Assembly: GCA_027031945.1 (NCBI GenBank) | Contig: JALVPE010000034.1 | Coordinates: 1-14,603 of the forward strand | DNA from: Candidatus Moraniibacteriota bacterium | GTDB lineage: Bacteria; Patescibacteriota; Minisyncoccia; Moranbacterales; GCA-2747515 | Direction: 5' to 3' | Length of the DNA: 14,603 bases | Part shown: piece by piece, positions 6,772 to 14,595 of the stretch | How positions within the stretch are numbered: the first letter of the stretch is position 1 | How the letters are laid out: each line of letters starts with the position of its first letter | Translations under genes and position numbers: made by a program | Notes under the pieces: model-generated | What the model was told of the DNA's origin: nothing | Database searches by the model: none | What the model saw: only the letters and a program-made list of their open reading frames with translations

Positions 6772-7161
6772 CTATGTCTTTGACGCAGCATTTGCTCTAC
6801 CGCTACCAGCTGTCACACGTTTATTACCACGTACCGTACGATTATTTGTTTTTGTACGTTGTCCACGTACCGGCAAACCCCTTTGATGTCTTATCCCACG
6901 ATAACAACCTATTTCTTTTAGTCGTCGTATATTCATCTTACGTTCATGTCTTAACTCTCCCTCAACTTTATTATCTCCTTCAATGATTTCACGTAATCTA
7001 TTTGCATCACTTTCTGAAATATCCTTTGTCCTTGTAGTAGGGTCAATTTTTAATTGTTCAAGAATTTTCCTACTAGTAGATAACCCAATGCCAAAAATAT
7101 ATGTCAACGACACATCGATACATTTTTCATCTGGAATATTAACACCTGCAATACGAATCAT
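6772..7161 (-). CDS. rpsM: 30S ribosomal protein S13
   Basis: S13 is in the head of the small subunit and makes bridges to the large subunit and contacts with P-site tRNA. The N-terminus MIRIAGVNIPDEK, then YIFGIG, the RLKEIGCYRGIRHQRGLPVRG block and the basic tail RTKTNNRTVRG are diagnostic. It has 129 residues, slightly longer than usual, and ends TAG. It lies 55 nt after rpmJ. The bases before the ATG are A/T only. Confidence 0.97.
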   Translation of the reverse strand: MIRIAGVNIPDEKCIDVSLTYIFGIGLSTSRKILEQLKIDPTTRTKDISESDANRLREIIEGDNKVEGELRHERKMNIRRLKEIGCYRGIRHQRGLPVRGQRTKTNNRTVRGNKRVTAGSGRANAASKT

Positions 7162-7216
7162 ATTTTTTAAACTTAACTACTATAATTTAAACTTTATTAT
7201 AACTTAATAAAATAAT

Positions 7217-7330
7217 TTATCCTTGGCGTTGTTTATGTTTTTTATTAACACAAATAACATAAATCCGACCACGACGACGCACTATTTTACATTGTCTACA
7301 TATTTTTTTTGCTGATGCACGAACTTTCAT
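7217..7330 (-). CDS. rpmJ: 50S ribosomal protein L36
   Basis: A 37-residue zinc-binding protein of the large subunit. Translating from the ATG at 7330 gives MKVRASAKKICRQCKIVRRR and then GRIYVICVNKKHKQRQG before TAA. The zinc ligands C11, C14, C27 and H32 are all present in the expected C-x2-C-x12-C-x4-H spacing, so this is the zinc-containing form. It lies between infA (41 nt) and rpsM (55 nt), the usual infA-rpmJ-rpsM order. Confidence 0.95.
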   Translation of the reverse strand: MKVRASAKKICRQCKIVRRRGRIYVICVNKKHKQRQG

Positions 7331-7371
7331 CTCTATAACTTTTATAAATTTAATAACATCTTAAACTCCTT

Positions 7372-7587
7372 TTACAGTCTTTGTGTGATTCTACCTTTAG
7401 TCAAATCATATGGACTCATCTCTACCAAAACACGATCACCTGGCAATAAACGAATATAATGTACGCGCATCTTACCAGAAATATGCGCTAACACTTCGTG
7501 ACCATTATCCAATTCCACACGAAACGTCGTACTTGGTAATGTTTCCACTACCACACCCTCTAATTTAATTGTATCCTTCTTTGCCAT
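7372..7587 (-). CDS. infA: translation initiation factor IF-1
   Basis: IF-1 binds the ribosomal A site during initiation and works with IF-2 and IF-3. It has 71 residues, the standard length, and consists of a single S1-like OB fold: MAKKDTIKLEGVVVETLPST, FRVELDNGHEVLAHISGKMR and LPGDRVLVEMSPYDLTKGRI are near-consensus. It opens the ribosomal block behind the promoter and leader region at 7588-7766. A GGAG lies about 20 nt upstream of the ATG, too far to act as a Shine-Dalgarno. Confidence 0.97.
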   Translation of the reverse strand: MAKKDTIKLEGVVVETLPSTTFRVELDNGHEVLAHISGKMRVHYIRLLPGDRVLVEMSPYDLTKGRITQRL

Positions 7588-7735
7588 ACATTATATAAAA
7601 TACTCCAGAAATCACAAACACATATAAAAACAAGAGGGTGTGATCCACACTATAAACTCATTCCTAGTTCCTGAACAACTGCTACAGGAAAACCTCTTAA
7701 TATCTATATATTATTTTTTTTCTGAACGTGTAATA
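7588..7735 (-). promoter_or_regulatory. untranslated leader of the ribosomal block with a GTGTG/CACAC hairpin
   Basis: Between the putative promoter and infA there are about 140 nt with no gene. A GC-richer hairpin, GTGTG-ATC-CACAC on the plus strand, lies at 7638-7650. CCTG and CAGG repeats (minus strand, 7689-7671 region) could form a second weak stem. The layout resembles autoregulated ribosomal-protein leaders, but I recognise no known motif. A tiny ATG-AGT-TTA-TAG frame is present and is probably meaningless. Confidence 0.3.
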
Positions 7736-7766
7736 CTTATACTACCAAATAATAAAATATTGTCAA
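7736..7766 (-). promoter_or_regulatory. promoter of the infA-rpsI ribosomal block
   Basis: A consensus TTGACA is at 7766-7761 on the minus strand. The best -10 is TATAAG at 7741-7736 with a long 19-nt spacer; TAGTAT with a 16-nt spacer is an alternative. It sits in the only sizeable gap of the right half, upstream of infA, where a ribosomal promoter is expected. Confidence 0.5.
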
Positions 7767-7823
7767 GAGCCATTATATAATTATTCAAATTTATCTATTA
7801 AGTATCTCTATAAACTACAAAGA

Positions 7824-7860
7824 AACAAATACGATAAGTGCCTGCTAAATTTTATTTGTT
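7824..7860 (-). terminator. possible weak terminator after the 680-codon gene
   Basis: AACAAATA and TATTTGTT (7853-7860 and 7824-7831) are perfect 8-nt inverted repeats separated by 21 nt, starting 9 nt after the stop of the upstream gene. A T-rich stretch (TTTCTTTGTAGTTT) follows on the minus strand. The stem is AT-rich and the loop long, so termination would be weak; it may be chance. Confidence 0.2.
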
Positions 7861-7869
7861 ATAATTTTA

Positions 7870-9912
7870 TTATTTTATAAATACACTCGTCATAAATCCA
7901 AACCGCGAAACATGATTTGCGATAAATCCCGGAAACCCTGGAAATACACTCTCTATTGTAACCTTTTCTATTTCAGAATTATAGTCATCTTCCATAATTT
8001 TTAAGATTTCTTCATGTTTTTTGCCAATGATATTTTTCTTAAATAAATCCAAATTTACATTAGCAATAACATCGGCTACTCCTTGCACCGTCATTTTTAT
8101 AGATTCTTTATCAAAATCCGGTACAATATCCGTATATCTTATATCAAGATTAACTTTATCCGCATCATATTGATGATATTTTTTTGCTAAATGTGTATTC
8201 ATAACGGCTAGCACGTCATCCTCTGAAAAAACCAGCACCTTTACATGTGATACTATCTCATACATGAATTGATTTGTCATCGTGCCAGCACTCACGCTAG
8301 CTTCAGAACTAATAACCTCATATTTAATATCATCATCCAACAAAACCTCATTATCTGGACGTAATAACCCTGTTACTTGTTCCGTTATGTATTGTTTAAT
8401 TTCATCTGTCATTTCTTTTTTTGCTTTTTCTATATCGGCATCAGTTGTTACAATAACATTATTTCCACCAATACCTCCACCTATCATAGCTTTTTCACTA
8501 ACTGCATAAAATTTACCATCTTTTGGAGTACCTTTAAAACCAGGTATTGAAAATTTTGTTGGACCAATATTAGCATTACTGCCTGATTTATCTGCAATCA
8601 CTAAAACCTCTATTTTACCCGGTTTACCATCTTTCATACCTGGTACGGTTACGTGATTAGCTAACCGAAACAATGTCCCATCTTCTGCTAAAAATCTCGT
8701 GGTTGCTACAAGTGGCTGTGGTTTGTCGCTATATTCATTAATGATAGTAATTTTACCATGTGCCTTTTGTGCTTTCACATCACCATGTCCGGTTGCATCA
8801 AAAGTTTTTGTAAATGTTATATCTCGTTCAATTAACCTTGCCGGAATCAACCGTCTCTCAGAATCATATACACTCTGATCAGTTTGTGCTGTTAATTCTA
8901 TTTTTTCATTGATGTTGATATGTTTTGGAGTGACAGAAATTTTCGTTTTTGGCAATATGACAATGAATAAAATAAATACACCCAATATTATACCTCCAAA
9001 AATAAAACTTCTAATGATAGTTCCTGTCACAGATGACAAATTAACACTATCTGGCTTCCTTTTATTTCTTTGTTTTTTTATAATATTACGCTTTATGTTT
9101 CGTGTTTTTTTGGGATGTGCATATATATGTTGCAAATTTTCATCTTTAGGTAATTGAATATTACCCATAGGTTTATTTGATAATTGAGCATTTCTCAGTG
9201 ATTGTTCATACTCATCAAGATGTTCAATATTATTTTGTACTTGAAACAGTTGACCTTTGGTTTGATCAGTACTTTGTCTTTTTTGTAATACAGTATTATT
9301 TTTTACCACTTCATTTTTGGCTACATGCCGTTGTATCATATTCTTATCATGTGCATTTTGTACTAGATGTTTTTGTCTCATTTGTTGTTTTACATGAACT
9401 CGTGTTCCTTGCTTTTGCAAAGTCACAGCATGTTTTGTATTTTCAACTTGATCATTAACAGAATTATGTAATGAAGCATGCACACCAGAAACATTTGTCA
9501 TACTGGTATTAGTATCAAAAAATGAACGAGAACCTAAATTCATATTTGTCTTTTTGCGACTTTCTTCCTTTATAATCTGTTCGGCATATTTTGGAATAAT
9601 CTTTTTGTCTGAATGAACTTTATTTGACATAATCATTTCACCTTCATCTTCTTGAGTAACAAATGGCTGAACTTCAATGCCTGCACGTTGTGCAAATACT
9701 ATTCCATCTTCATCTCTTGTCATAAGTACAATATTTTTTTTATATCTTTTAGCCTCTTGTGCAAGCAACTTTAAATTCACAATACTTTGCAAAAGTAAAG
9801 CATGTTGAGGCACAATAAGAATGATGTTATTCCCTTCTATGCGATGAATGCGATCAACAACTGTAGTAATCTCTTCATCGATATCAATGTATATTTTCTG
9901 TTGATTTATCAT
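7870..9912 (-). CDS. membrane-anchored protein with a baseplate-J-like extracytoplasmic domain
   Basis: A 680-residue protein with three parts. Residues 1-85 form an alpha/beta, Rossmann-like cytoplasmic domain (IDIDEEITTVVDRI, then NIILIVPQHALLLQSIVNLK). Residues about 120-290 are a low-complexity Q/N/H/K linker ending in a very basic stretch (268-287). One transmembrane helix spans about 299-320. Residues 321-680 should be outside the membrane and resemble the baseplate J/gp47-like proteins seen in many Patescibacteria, including LVATTRFLAEDGTLFRL (401-417), VPGMKDGKPGKIEV and IGPTKFSIPGFKGTPKDGKF (449-468). The function is unknown. The phage tail name reflects a fold similarity only; no tail genes are present. 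It follows the FtsA-like gene by 9 nt, which suggests a shared envelope or division role. This is inference. Confidence 0.7.
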   Translation of the reverse strand: MINQQKIYIDIDEEITTVVDRIHRIEGNNIILIVPQHALLLQSIVNLKLLAQEAKRYKKNIVLMTRDEDGIVFAQRAGIEVQPFVTQEDEGEMIMSNKVHSDKKIIPKYAEQIIKEESRKKTNMNLGSRSFFDTNTSMTNVSGVHASLHNSVNDQVENTKHAVTLQKQGTRVHVKQQMRQKHLVQNAHDKNMIQRHVAKNEVVKNNTVLQKRQSTDQTKGQLFQVQNNIEHLDEYEQSLRNAQLSNKPMGNIQLPKDENLQHIYAHPKKTRNIKRNIIKKQRNKRKPDSVNLSSVTGTIIRSFIFGGIILGVFILFIVILPKTKISVTPKHININEKIELTAQTDQSVYDSERRLIPARLIERDITFTKTFDATGHGDVKAQKAHGKITIINEYSDKPQPLVATTRFLAEDGTLFRLANHVTVPGMKDGKPGKIEVLVIADKSGSNANIGPTKFSIPGFKGTPKDGKFYAVSEKAMIGGGIGGNNVIVTTDADIEKAKKEMTDEIKQYITEQVTGLLRPDNEVLLDDDIKYEVISSEASVSAGTMTNQFMYEIVSHVKVLVFSEDDVLAVMNTHLAKKYHQYDADKVNLDIRYTDIVPDFDKESIKMTVQGVADVIANVNLDLFKKNIIGKKHEEILKIMEDDYNSEIEKVTIESVFPGFPGFIANHVSRFGFMTSVFIK

Positions 9913-9921
9913 AAATTAATA

Positions 9922-11184
9922 TTATTTTTGAACATCTCGCATTGCACGATGTAAAATTTGCGATATTGTTTTCTCTTTAGTCGACATTTCTACAATCAAA
10001 TTTGCCAATGCCATAGGCGTTATATCTTGTGGATTAATTAATTCATTTGTCTGATCAACAACATTAATAACATCCCTTGGCTGTAAAAAATTCACATTTG
10101 GTATTTTGGTAAATGGTAATTGTTTTGTCCACTTTTCATCCATAAGTACATTTCCAATCTCAGGAAGAGCACTACCACCGCCACATAAATAAATATTAGA
10201 TGGCAATAAATCTTTTTCAGCAAATTCCATGAGTGATAACTTGATACCCCCAAGCCATACTTGACTATCTTGTAAAAGTATTTTTGAAAATTGTTCTGAA
10301 ACATTTTTAGGTAATTGTCCATACGAATATTTCATTTTAAGTACTTCAGCTTCATTAAATGGTACGCGTAATGATTGTGACAATCTCTTTGTAAAAGCAC
10401 GACCTCCAAGAGCAAACATTTTTGTTCCTTCAAGTCCACCATTACGCACAACTGCAATATCTGTAGTACCACCTCCAATGTCAATAAATATACCGCTAAA
10501 ATCCAAAATATCTTCATATCCAACAGAAGCTGATACAGCATAAGGTTCAGCAGAAACTTGCATAAGATTAAGATTTAGCTCTTCCGCAATCATGTCAACT
10601 GCACCCAAATGCATAAGGGGCGCATATGCATTAAATACACTAATAGATAGATTCTTCCCTTGAAAATTAAGTGGATTTGTAACTCTATATCCATCAATTC
10701 GCACATCTACAATAGCCGCATTGATCAGTTTTACATCCATACTACGTCCCAATTCCCATTCCATTTGTTCTTTAATTCTCTCTAGCGCTTTCCACTGCAC
10801 CCGACTAATAATATCCTTGAGTTCAGACAAATCAATACGATCTGCCGGATTTGCTCTCTCATAATGCACCGTTGTTGTTGTGCCTTTTACTAGTTCACCG
10901 GCAACTCCCATAATAGCGTCTGACACTTCTTCTATGCCAGCCATTTGTTTCGCTTCATCAATAGCTTGATTACATGCGTCAATCACACCATTTATATCAG
11001 AAATTGCACCACTTTGCATATTTCCTCTTTTTTGTTTTCGTCGCCCAACTCCAACTACAATACCTTTCTTCTCATTCTTATCTAAACTAAACACCAAAGA
11101 CTTCACCATCTCTGTGCCAATATCAAGCGCCAGATAGTGTTTAATCTTATTATGTTCCTTTTTAAATTTATCGAAAAAACTCAT
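9922..11184 (-). CDS. FtsA-like actin-fold ATPase
   Basis: A 420-residue protein of the actin/Hsp70 superfamily, closest in layout to FtsA, the peripheral membrane ATPase that tethers FtsZ at division sites. Phosphate-1 motif LALDIGTEMVKSLVF is at 18-32, an SHS2-type insertion is at about 85-165, phosphate-2 motif FIDIGGGTTDIAVV is at 233-246, and the adenosine motif LCGGGSALPEI is at 333-343. The C-terminus (about 404-420) could be a short amphipathic helix for membrane binding, but the match is weak. PilM of type IV pili is the main alternative; no pilNOPQ genes are nearby. FtsZ is not in the window. The ATG shares its A with the TAA of the pfkB gene (TAATG), so translation is probably coupled. 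Confidence 0.72.
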   Translation of the reverse strand: MSFFDKFKKEHNKIKHYLALDIGTEMVKSLVFSLDKNEKKGIVVGVGRRKQKRGNMQSGAISDINGVIDACNQAIDEAKQMAGIEEVSDAIMGVAGELVKGTTTTVHYERANPADRIDLSELKDIISRVQWKALERIKEQMEWELGRSMDVKLINAAIVDVRIDGYRVTNPLNFQGKNLSISVFNAYAPLMHLGAVDMIAEELNLNLMQVSAEPYAVSASVGYEDILDFSGIFIDIGGGTTDIAVVRNGGLEGTKMFALGGRAFTKRLSQSLRVPFNEAEVLKMKYSYGQLPKNVSEQFSKILLQDSQVWLGGIKLSLMEFAEKDLLPSNIYLCGGGSALPEIGNVLMDEKWTKQLPFTKIPNVNFLQPRDVINVVDQTNELINPQDITPMALANLIVEMSTKEKTISQILHRAMRDVQK

Positions 11185-12221
11185 TATTTAATTTTTTTAT
11201 TTTCTACAACAAACAATTTTGTTCTGCTTTGAATTATATCACACTTTTGTAATCCTTTTTGTGCACCATAATAGTCGACAACTCTATCGCCATTCACACT
11301 GCCCCATCTAATACATTTATCCAATGACAATTCATATAAAATACCCGCGAAAAAACCACTCGCAAATGCATCCCCTGCACCGGTAGCATCAAGCACTGGC
11401 TTATCAATTGTATTTGTATGATATATATTATTACCATCATACACCCATGCACCACGACGACCATCCGTTAAAACAACTACTGATTTAGGATCTTTCATAT
11501 GTTCTCTCAATGTCAATAATAAATATTGTTCATCTAATAACTCCTTATCAGGATACCCCAAATCAAACTTTGATACAATTTCACGTGCTTCTATTTTGTT
11601 TACAAAAACAATACTTGCATGATGAATTAAATCCAAAACAATATCTTCATCCTGTTTAATATTTTTACCACCAGGATTGTAAGCTAATTTAAGTTTTGTA
11701 TTCGATAATTCATCATGAATTATTTGCATATTCTTTTTAATATCTTTCCCATACAGAGAACCCATAAAACACCAATCAAATCCGCTAATATCCTCCGCTT
11801 TAATTACTAATTTTTCACCAACATCTCGATTAACAAATATCGTACGTTCTCCAGTATTTGTATCGACAATAATAACAGACATGTCTGAATTACTTTTTTG
11901 AACTACTTTTATCTTACTAACATCCACATGTTCATTATCTAACATCTTTCTAATCCATTCTCCATCGTGATCATTACCAATATTTCCAAATGCTGTAACA
12001 TCAATCCCCAGTCTAGCCAAACCAATAGAAACATTACATGCACAACCTCCAAGCGCACTAAAACGATCTTCTACATGTACTTTTCCTCCATAACGAAAAC
12101 AAAATTGTTTTATTTCATTTTTACCTTCTTTGGAATCAATTACTGTACCAGAATTTACTGGGAAAAAAATGTCTTTTCCCATACTTCCAATACAAAGAAC
12201 TTTTTTCTGTGGTGTTTTCAT
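11184..12221 (-). CDS. PfkB/ribokinase-family sugar or nucleoside kinase
   Basis: A 345-residue ATP-dependent kinase of the PfkB family, which phosphorylates sugars, sugar phosphates or nucleosides. Signature 1 is at residues 58-72 (LGGCACNVSIGLARLG), followed by the lid region. The family NxxE Mg motif is N208-K-I-E211, TDGRRGA is at 252-258, and signature 2 DATGAGDAFASGFFAG is at 278-293 with the catalytic base D284 and its anion hole GAG. A glycine-rich GGKVHVED segment precedes the first motif. The substrate cannot be deduced: ribokinase, adenosine/nucleoside kinase and fructokinase are all possible. The gene begins 1 nt after the eno stop and overlaps the ftsA-like start by 1 nt, so it may supply a phosphorylated intermediate to the same central pathway. 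Confidence 0.85.
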   Translation of the reverse strand: MKTPQKKVLCIGSMGKDIFFPVNSGTVIDSKEGKNEIKQFCFRYGGKVHVEDRFSALGGCACNVSIGLARLGIDVTAFGNIGNDHDGEWIRKMLDNEHVDVSKIKVVQKSNSDMSVIIVDTNTGERTIFVNRDVGEKLVIKAEDISGFDWCFMGSLYGKDIKKNMQIIHDELSNTKLKLAYNPGGKNIKQDEDIVLDLIHHASIVFVNKIEAREIVSKFDLGYPDKELLDEQYLLLTLREHMKDPKSVVVLTDGRRGAWVYDGNNIYHTNTIDKPVLDATGAGDAFASGFFAGILYELSLDKCIRWGSVNGDRVVDYYGAQKGLQKCDIIQSRTKLFVVENKKIK

Positions 12222-12222
12222 A

Positions 12223-13476
12223 TTACTTTACTGTCTCAGATATTGTTAATAGTCTATTGTATTTACATAAACGCTCTCCTCGAGATAATGAACCTGTTTT
12301 TATAAAATCAGATGCAATACCGACTGACAAATCAGCTATAAAATCATCAATTGTCTCACCGCTTCTGTGCGATACAATCGTTTTCATATCATTATCTTGT
12401 GCTAATTTTACAAATGCCAATGTTTCACTCACTGTACCAATTTGGTTGGGTTTAATAAGTACCGAATTACATGATTTTTCATCAATTGCTCGTTTAAGTC
12501 TTTTAGCATTTGTAACCAACAAATCATCTCCAATAAGCATAATCTGCTCATCAAATTTTTCATACATTGTGTGCCATCCTTCCCAGTCATATTCACTAAG
12601 TCCATCCTCAATACTCATGATATAATGATTATCAACCCACTTTTGATACTCATCCAGGAGCTCCGGGACTGTAAATGCTTTGTCCTCAAGTTCAAATGCA
12701 TAATGTCCACAATCTTTATGATAAAAATAATTTGCTGCCGCATCAATTGCAATACTAATTTGCTCACCCATTTTATATCCTGCAGATTTTGTAGCTATTT
12801 CAATAACTTCAAGTGGTGCCACATTACTATCTAGTCGTGGTGCAAACCCTCCTTCATCCCCAACTGAAGTTACCATTTTTTTCTCAGCAAGATTTTTTTT
12901 AAGTGCATGAAAAATCTCCGCACCGGCACGATATTGCTCAGCAAATGAGTTAATACCTTGTGGTACAATTTTATATTCTTGAATTGCAAGCCCACTATCT
13001 GCATGCTGACCTCCATTAACAATATTAAACATCGGAATTGGTAAAGCCACTTCTTTTGTGCCATGCAAATAGGCTATATGTTCATATAATGGTTTTTTGG
13101 TACTAATTGCTCCAGCTCGACAAACTGCAAGAGATACTGCCAAAATTGCATTAGCTCCAAGTCTTTCCTTATTCTGAGTACCATCAAGTTTTATCATTTT
13201 ATCATCAATAGCCTGTTGATCTGTTACATCCATACCAACAACAGCCTCTTGTATTTCTCCATTAACGTTTTCAATCGCTTTCAAAACACCTTTGCCCCCA
13301 TAACGTTTTTTATCACCATCTCTTAATTCTAATGCTTCAAATTCACCAGTTGAAGCGCCACTTGGCACTTGTGACCATGATTTAATACCATTATCAAGAT
13401 GGAGCTCTGCTTCAACTGTTGGATTACCTCGTGAATCAAGTATCTCACGTGCAATTATTTTTTTTATTTTCGCCAT
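12223..13476 (-). CDS. eno: enolase (phosphopyruvate hydratase)
   Basis: Enolase converts 2-phosphoglycerate to phosphoenolpyruvate in lower glycolysis. The 417-residue protein carries all the expected active-site residues: SGAST near 39-43, H158 (GGQHAD), E167 (QEY), the proton-transfer residues E208 (GDEGG) and K342 (LIKPNQIGT), the H370-R371-S372 loop and K393 (KTGSLSRGER). Metal ligands D245, E290 (IEDGLSEYDWEGW) and D317 (GDDLL) are also in place. It should be a fully active octameric or dimeric enzyme. It is 45 nt after pgk and 1 nt before the kinase gene. The leader is A-rich with no Shine-Dalgarno. Confidence 0.97.
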   Translation of the reverse strand: MAKIKKIIAREILDSRGNPTVEAELHLDNGIKSWSQVPSGASTGEFEALELRDGDKKRYGGKGVLKAIENVNGEIQEAVVGMDVTDQQAIDDKMIKLDGTQNKERLGANAILAVSLAVCRAGAISTKKPLYEHIAYLHGTKEVALPIPMFNIVNGGQHADSGLAIQEYKIVPQGINSFAEQYRAGAEIFHALKKNLAEKKMVTSVGDEGGFAPRLDSNVAPLEVIEIATKSAGYKMGEQISIAIDAAANYFYHKDCGHYAFELEDKAFTVPELLDEYQKWVDNHYIMSIEDGLSEYDWEGWHTMYEKFDEQIMLIGDDLLVTNAKRLKRAIDEKSCNSVLIKPNQIGTVSETLAFVKLAQDNDMKTIVSHRSGETIDDFIADLSVGIASDFIKTGSLSRGERLCKYNRLLTISETVK

Positions 13477-13506
13477 ATTTTTTTTAATTTTTATTTACTA
13501 AAATTG

Positions 13507-13515
13507 ATTATATCA
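13507..13515 (-). promoter_or_regulatory. possible extended -10 promoter for eno
   Basis: TGA followed by a perfect TATAAT (13515-13507, minus strand) lies in the short pgk-eno gap and forms an extended -10 element. No clear -35 is present at 16-18 nt. Transcription would begin near 13500, about 24 nt before the eno ATG, and would allow eno and the downstream genes to be expressed apart from pgk. Confidence 0.4.
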
Positions 13516-13521
13516 TACTTA

Positions 13522-14595
13522 TCAACATTTATCTCCTTTACACAAAAGCATATCAACACCTGGCATTTCTTCACCTCCCAAATAAGCCAGCATCGCTCCA
13601 CCACCTGTTGATAAAAATGAAATTTTTTCCAAAAAACCACTTTCATCCACCATTTGTGCACTCTCACCTCCACCGATAAGACTAAAAGCTCCCGTATTAT
13701 TTGCAATTTCTTCAATGAGAGCAAGCGTGCCTTTTTTATACTCTTCTTTCTCAATCCACCCCATTGGTCCATTCCACACAATTGTTTTTGCATTTTTTAT
13801 TGCATTGCAAAAATTTTCAATTGTCCCCGGACCAATATCATAATATTTATATTCAAAATCAATTGGAAAAATAACATTATCATCAAATTTCATATTTCGT
13901 TCTTTTGCCTCTACTGCCGTCCTGCCACCTACCAGTACCGTATCATATTTTTGAGAAAATTCCTCTATCATTGGAATTTTTGTGTCAATTTTAGCTCCGC
14001 CTATAATTGCAACGGCTGGATGTATTGGCTCATATTTCACATGTTTTAAATTGTTTATTTCTTTTTGTAACCGCAGTCCTGCATATGATGGGATACATCT
14101 CGTAATAGCATGTACTGACGCATGTTTCCTATGCGAAACTCCAAACGCCTCATTTACATAAATATCAAATGGTGCACATAATTTTGCCGCAAAAGTTTTT
14201 TTGTCTTCTTTTTCTTCTTTATAAAAACGAACATTTTCTAACAAAAATAATTTATTTTGTGTTGAATTGTTTACCATTGCAACAACTTTAGGTCCTACAC
14301 AATCTGGAATGAATACTATTTCTCGCTCAAATATCTGAGCAATATCATCAGTTATATTTTTGACAGAATATTTTTCATCGACCTTACCATCTGGACGACC
14401 AAAATGCGTAAGAAGTGCTACATGACTAGCTCCATTTTCGATTAAATAATCAATAGTATCTTTTGCAGCAGAAATTTTGTATGTTGATTTAACATTGTTA
14501 TCACTATTGAGTAAAACATTAAAATCAACTCTTACGATAACTTTTTTCCCAAAAATATTTACATCTTGTATTTTTTTTATTTTTGTATCATTCAT
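13522..14595 (-). CDS. pgk: phosphoglycerate kinase, compact form
   Basis: PGK makes ATP from 1,3-bisphosphoglycerate and ADP. Substrate-side motifs are RVDFNV (22-27), HFGRP (64-68), LLENVRF with R123, and SHRKHAS with R156; nucleotide-side motifs are GGAKIDTKI with K202/K206, DIGPGT (253-258), WNGPMG (274-279) and STGGGA (329-334). At 357 residues it is about 35-40 shorter than usual, mainly between GGRTAVEA (223) and DIGPGT, where the usual GGGMAxTF element and the following helix are reduced. K40 occupies the place of the normally invariant catalytic arginine (yeast R38), and E311 replaces the aspartate of the GGGD motif. Its stop TGA is followed immediately by an in-frame TAA. The ATG lies 8 nt from the window edge, so its promoter is outside. 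Confidence 0.93.
   Translation of the reverse strand: MNDTKIKKIQDVNIFGKKVIVRVDFNVLLNSDNNVKSTYKISAAKDTIDYLIENGASHVALLTHFGRPDGKVDEKYSVKNITDDIAQIFEREIVFIPDCVGPKVVAMVNNSTQNKLFLLENVRFYKEEKEDKKTFAAKLCAPFDIYVNEAFGVSHRKHASVHAITRCIPSYAGLRLQKEINNLKHVKYEPIHPAVAIIGGAKIDTKIPMIEEFSQKYDTVLVGGRTAVEAKERNMKFDDNVIFPIDFEYKYYDIGPGTIENFCNAIKNAKTIVWNGPMGWIEKEEYKKGTLALIEEIANNTGAFSLIGGGESAQMVDESGFLEKISFLSTGGGAMLAYLGGEEMPGVDMLLCKGDKC

Noticed and set aside
7653..7665. Tiny ATG-AGT-TTA-TAG frame in the infA leader as an attenuator peptide
   Set aside because: Three codons with no regulatory codon pattern; expected by chance.
7870..9912. Prophage or tailocin remnant suggested by the baseplate-J-like domain
   Set aside because: No other phage gene is near, the protein has a membrane helix and cytoplasmic head, and its neighbours are housekeeping genes with matching base composition.
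11967..12625. Plus-strand open frames of 112 and 138 codons opposite pfkB and eno
   Set aside because: They lie antisense to well-conserved enzymes, have no recognisable domains and show the composition of a shadow frame.
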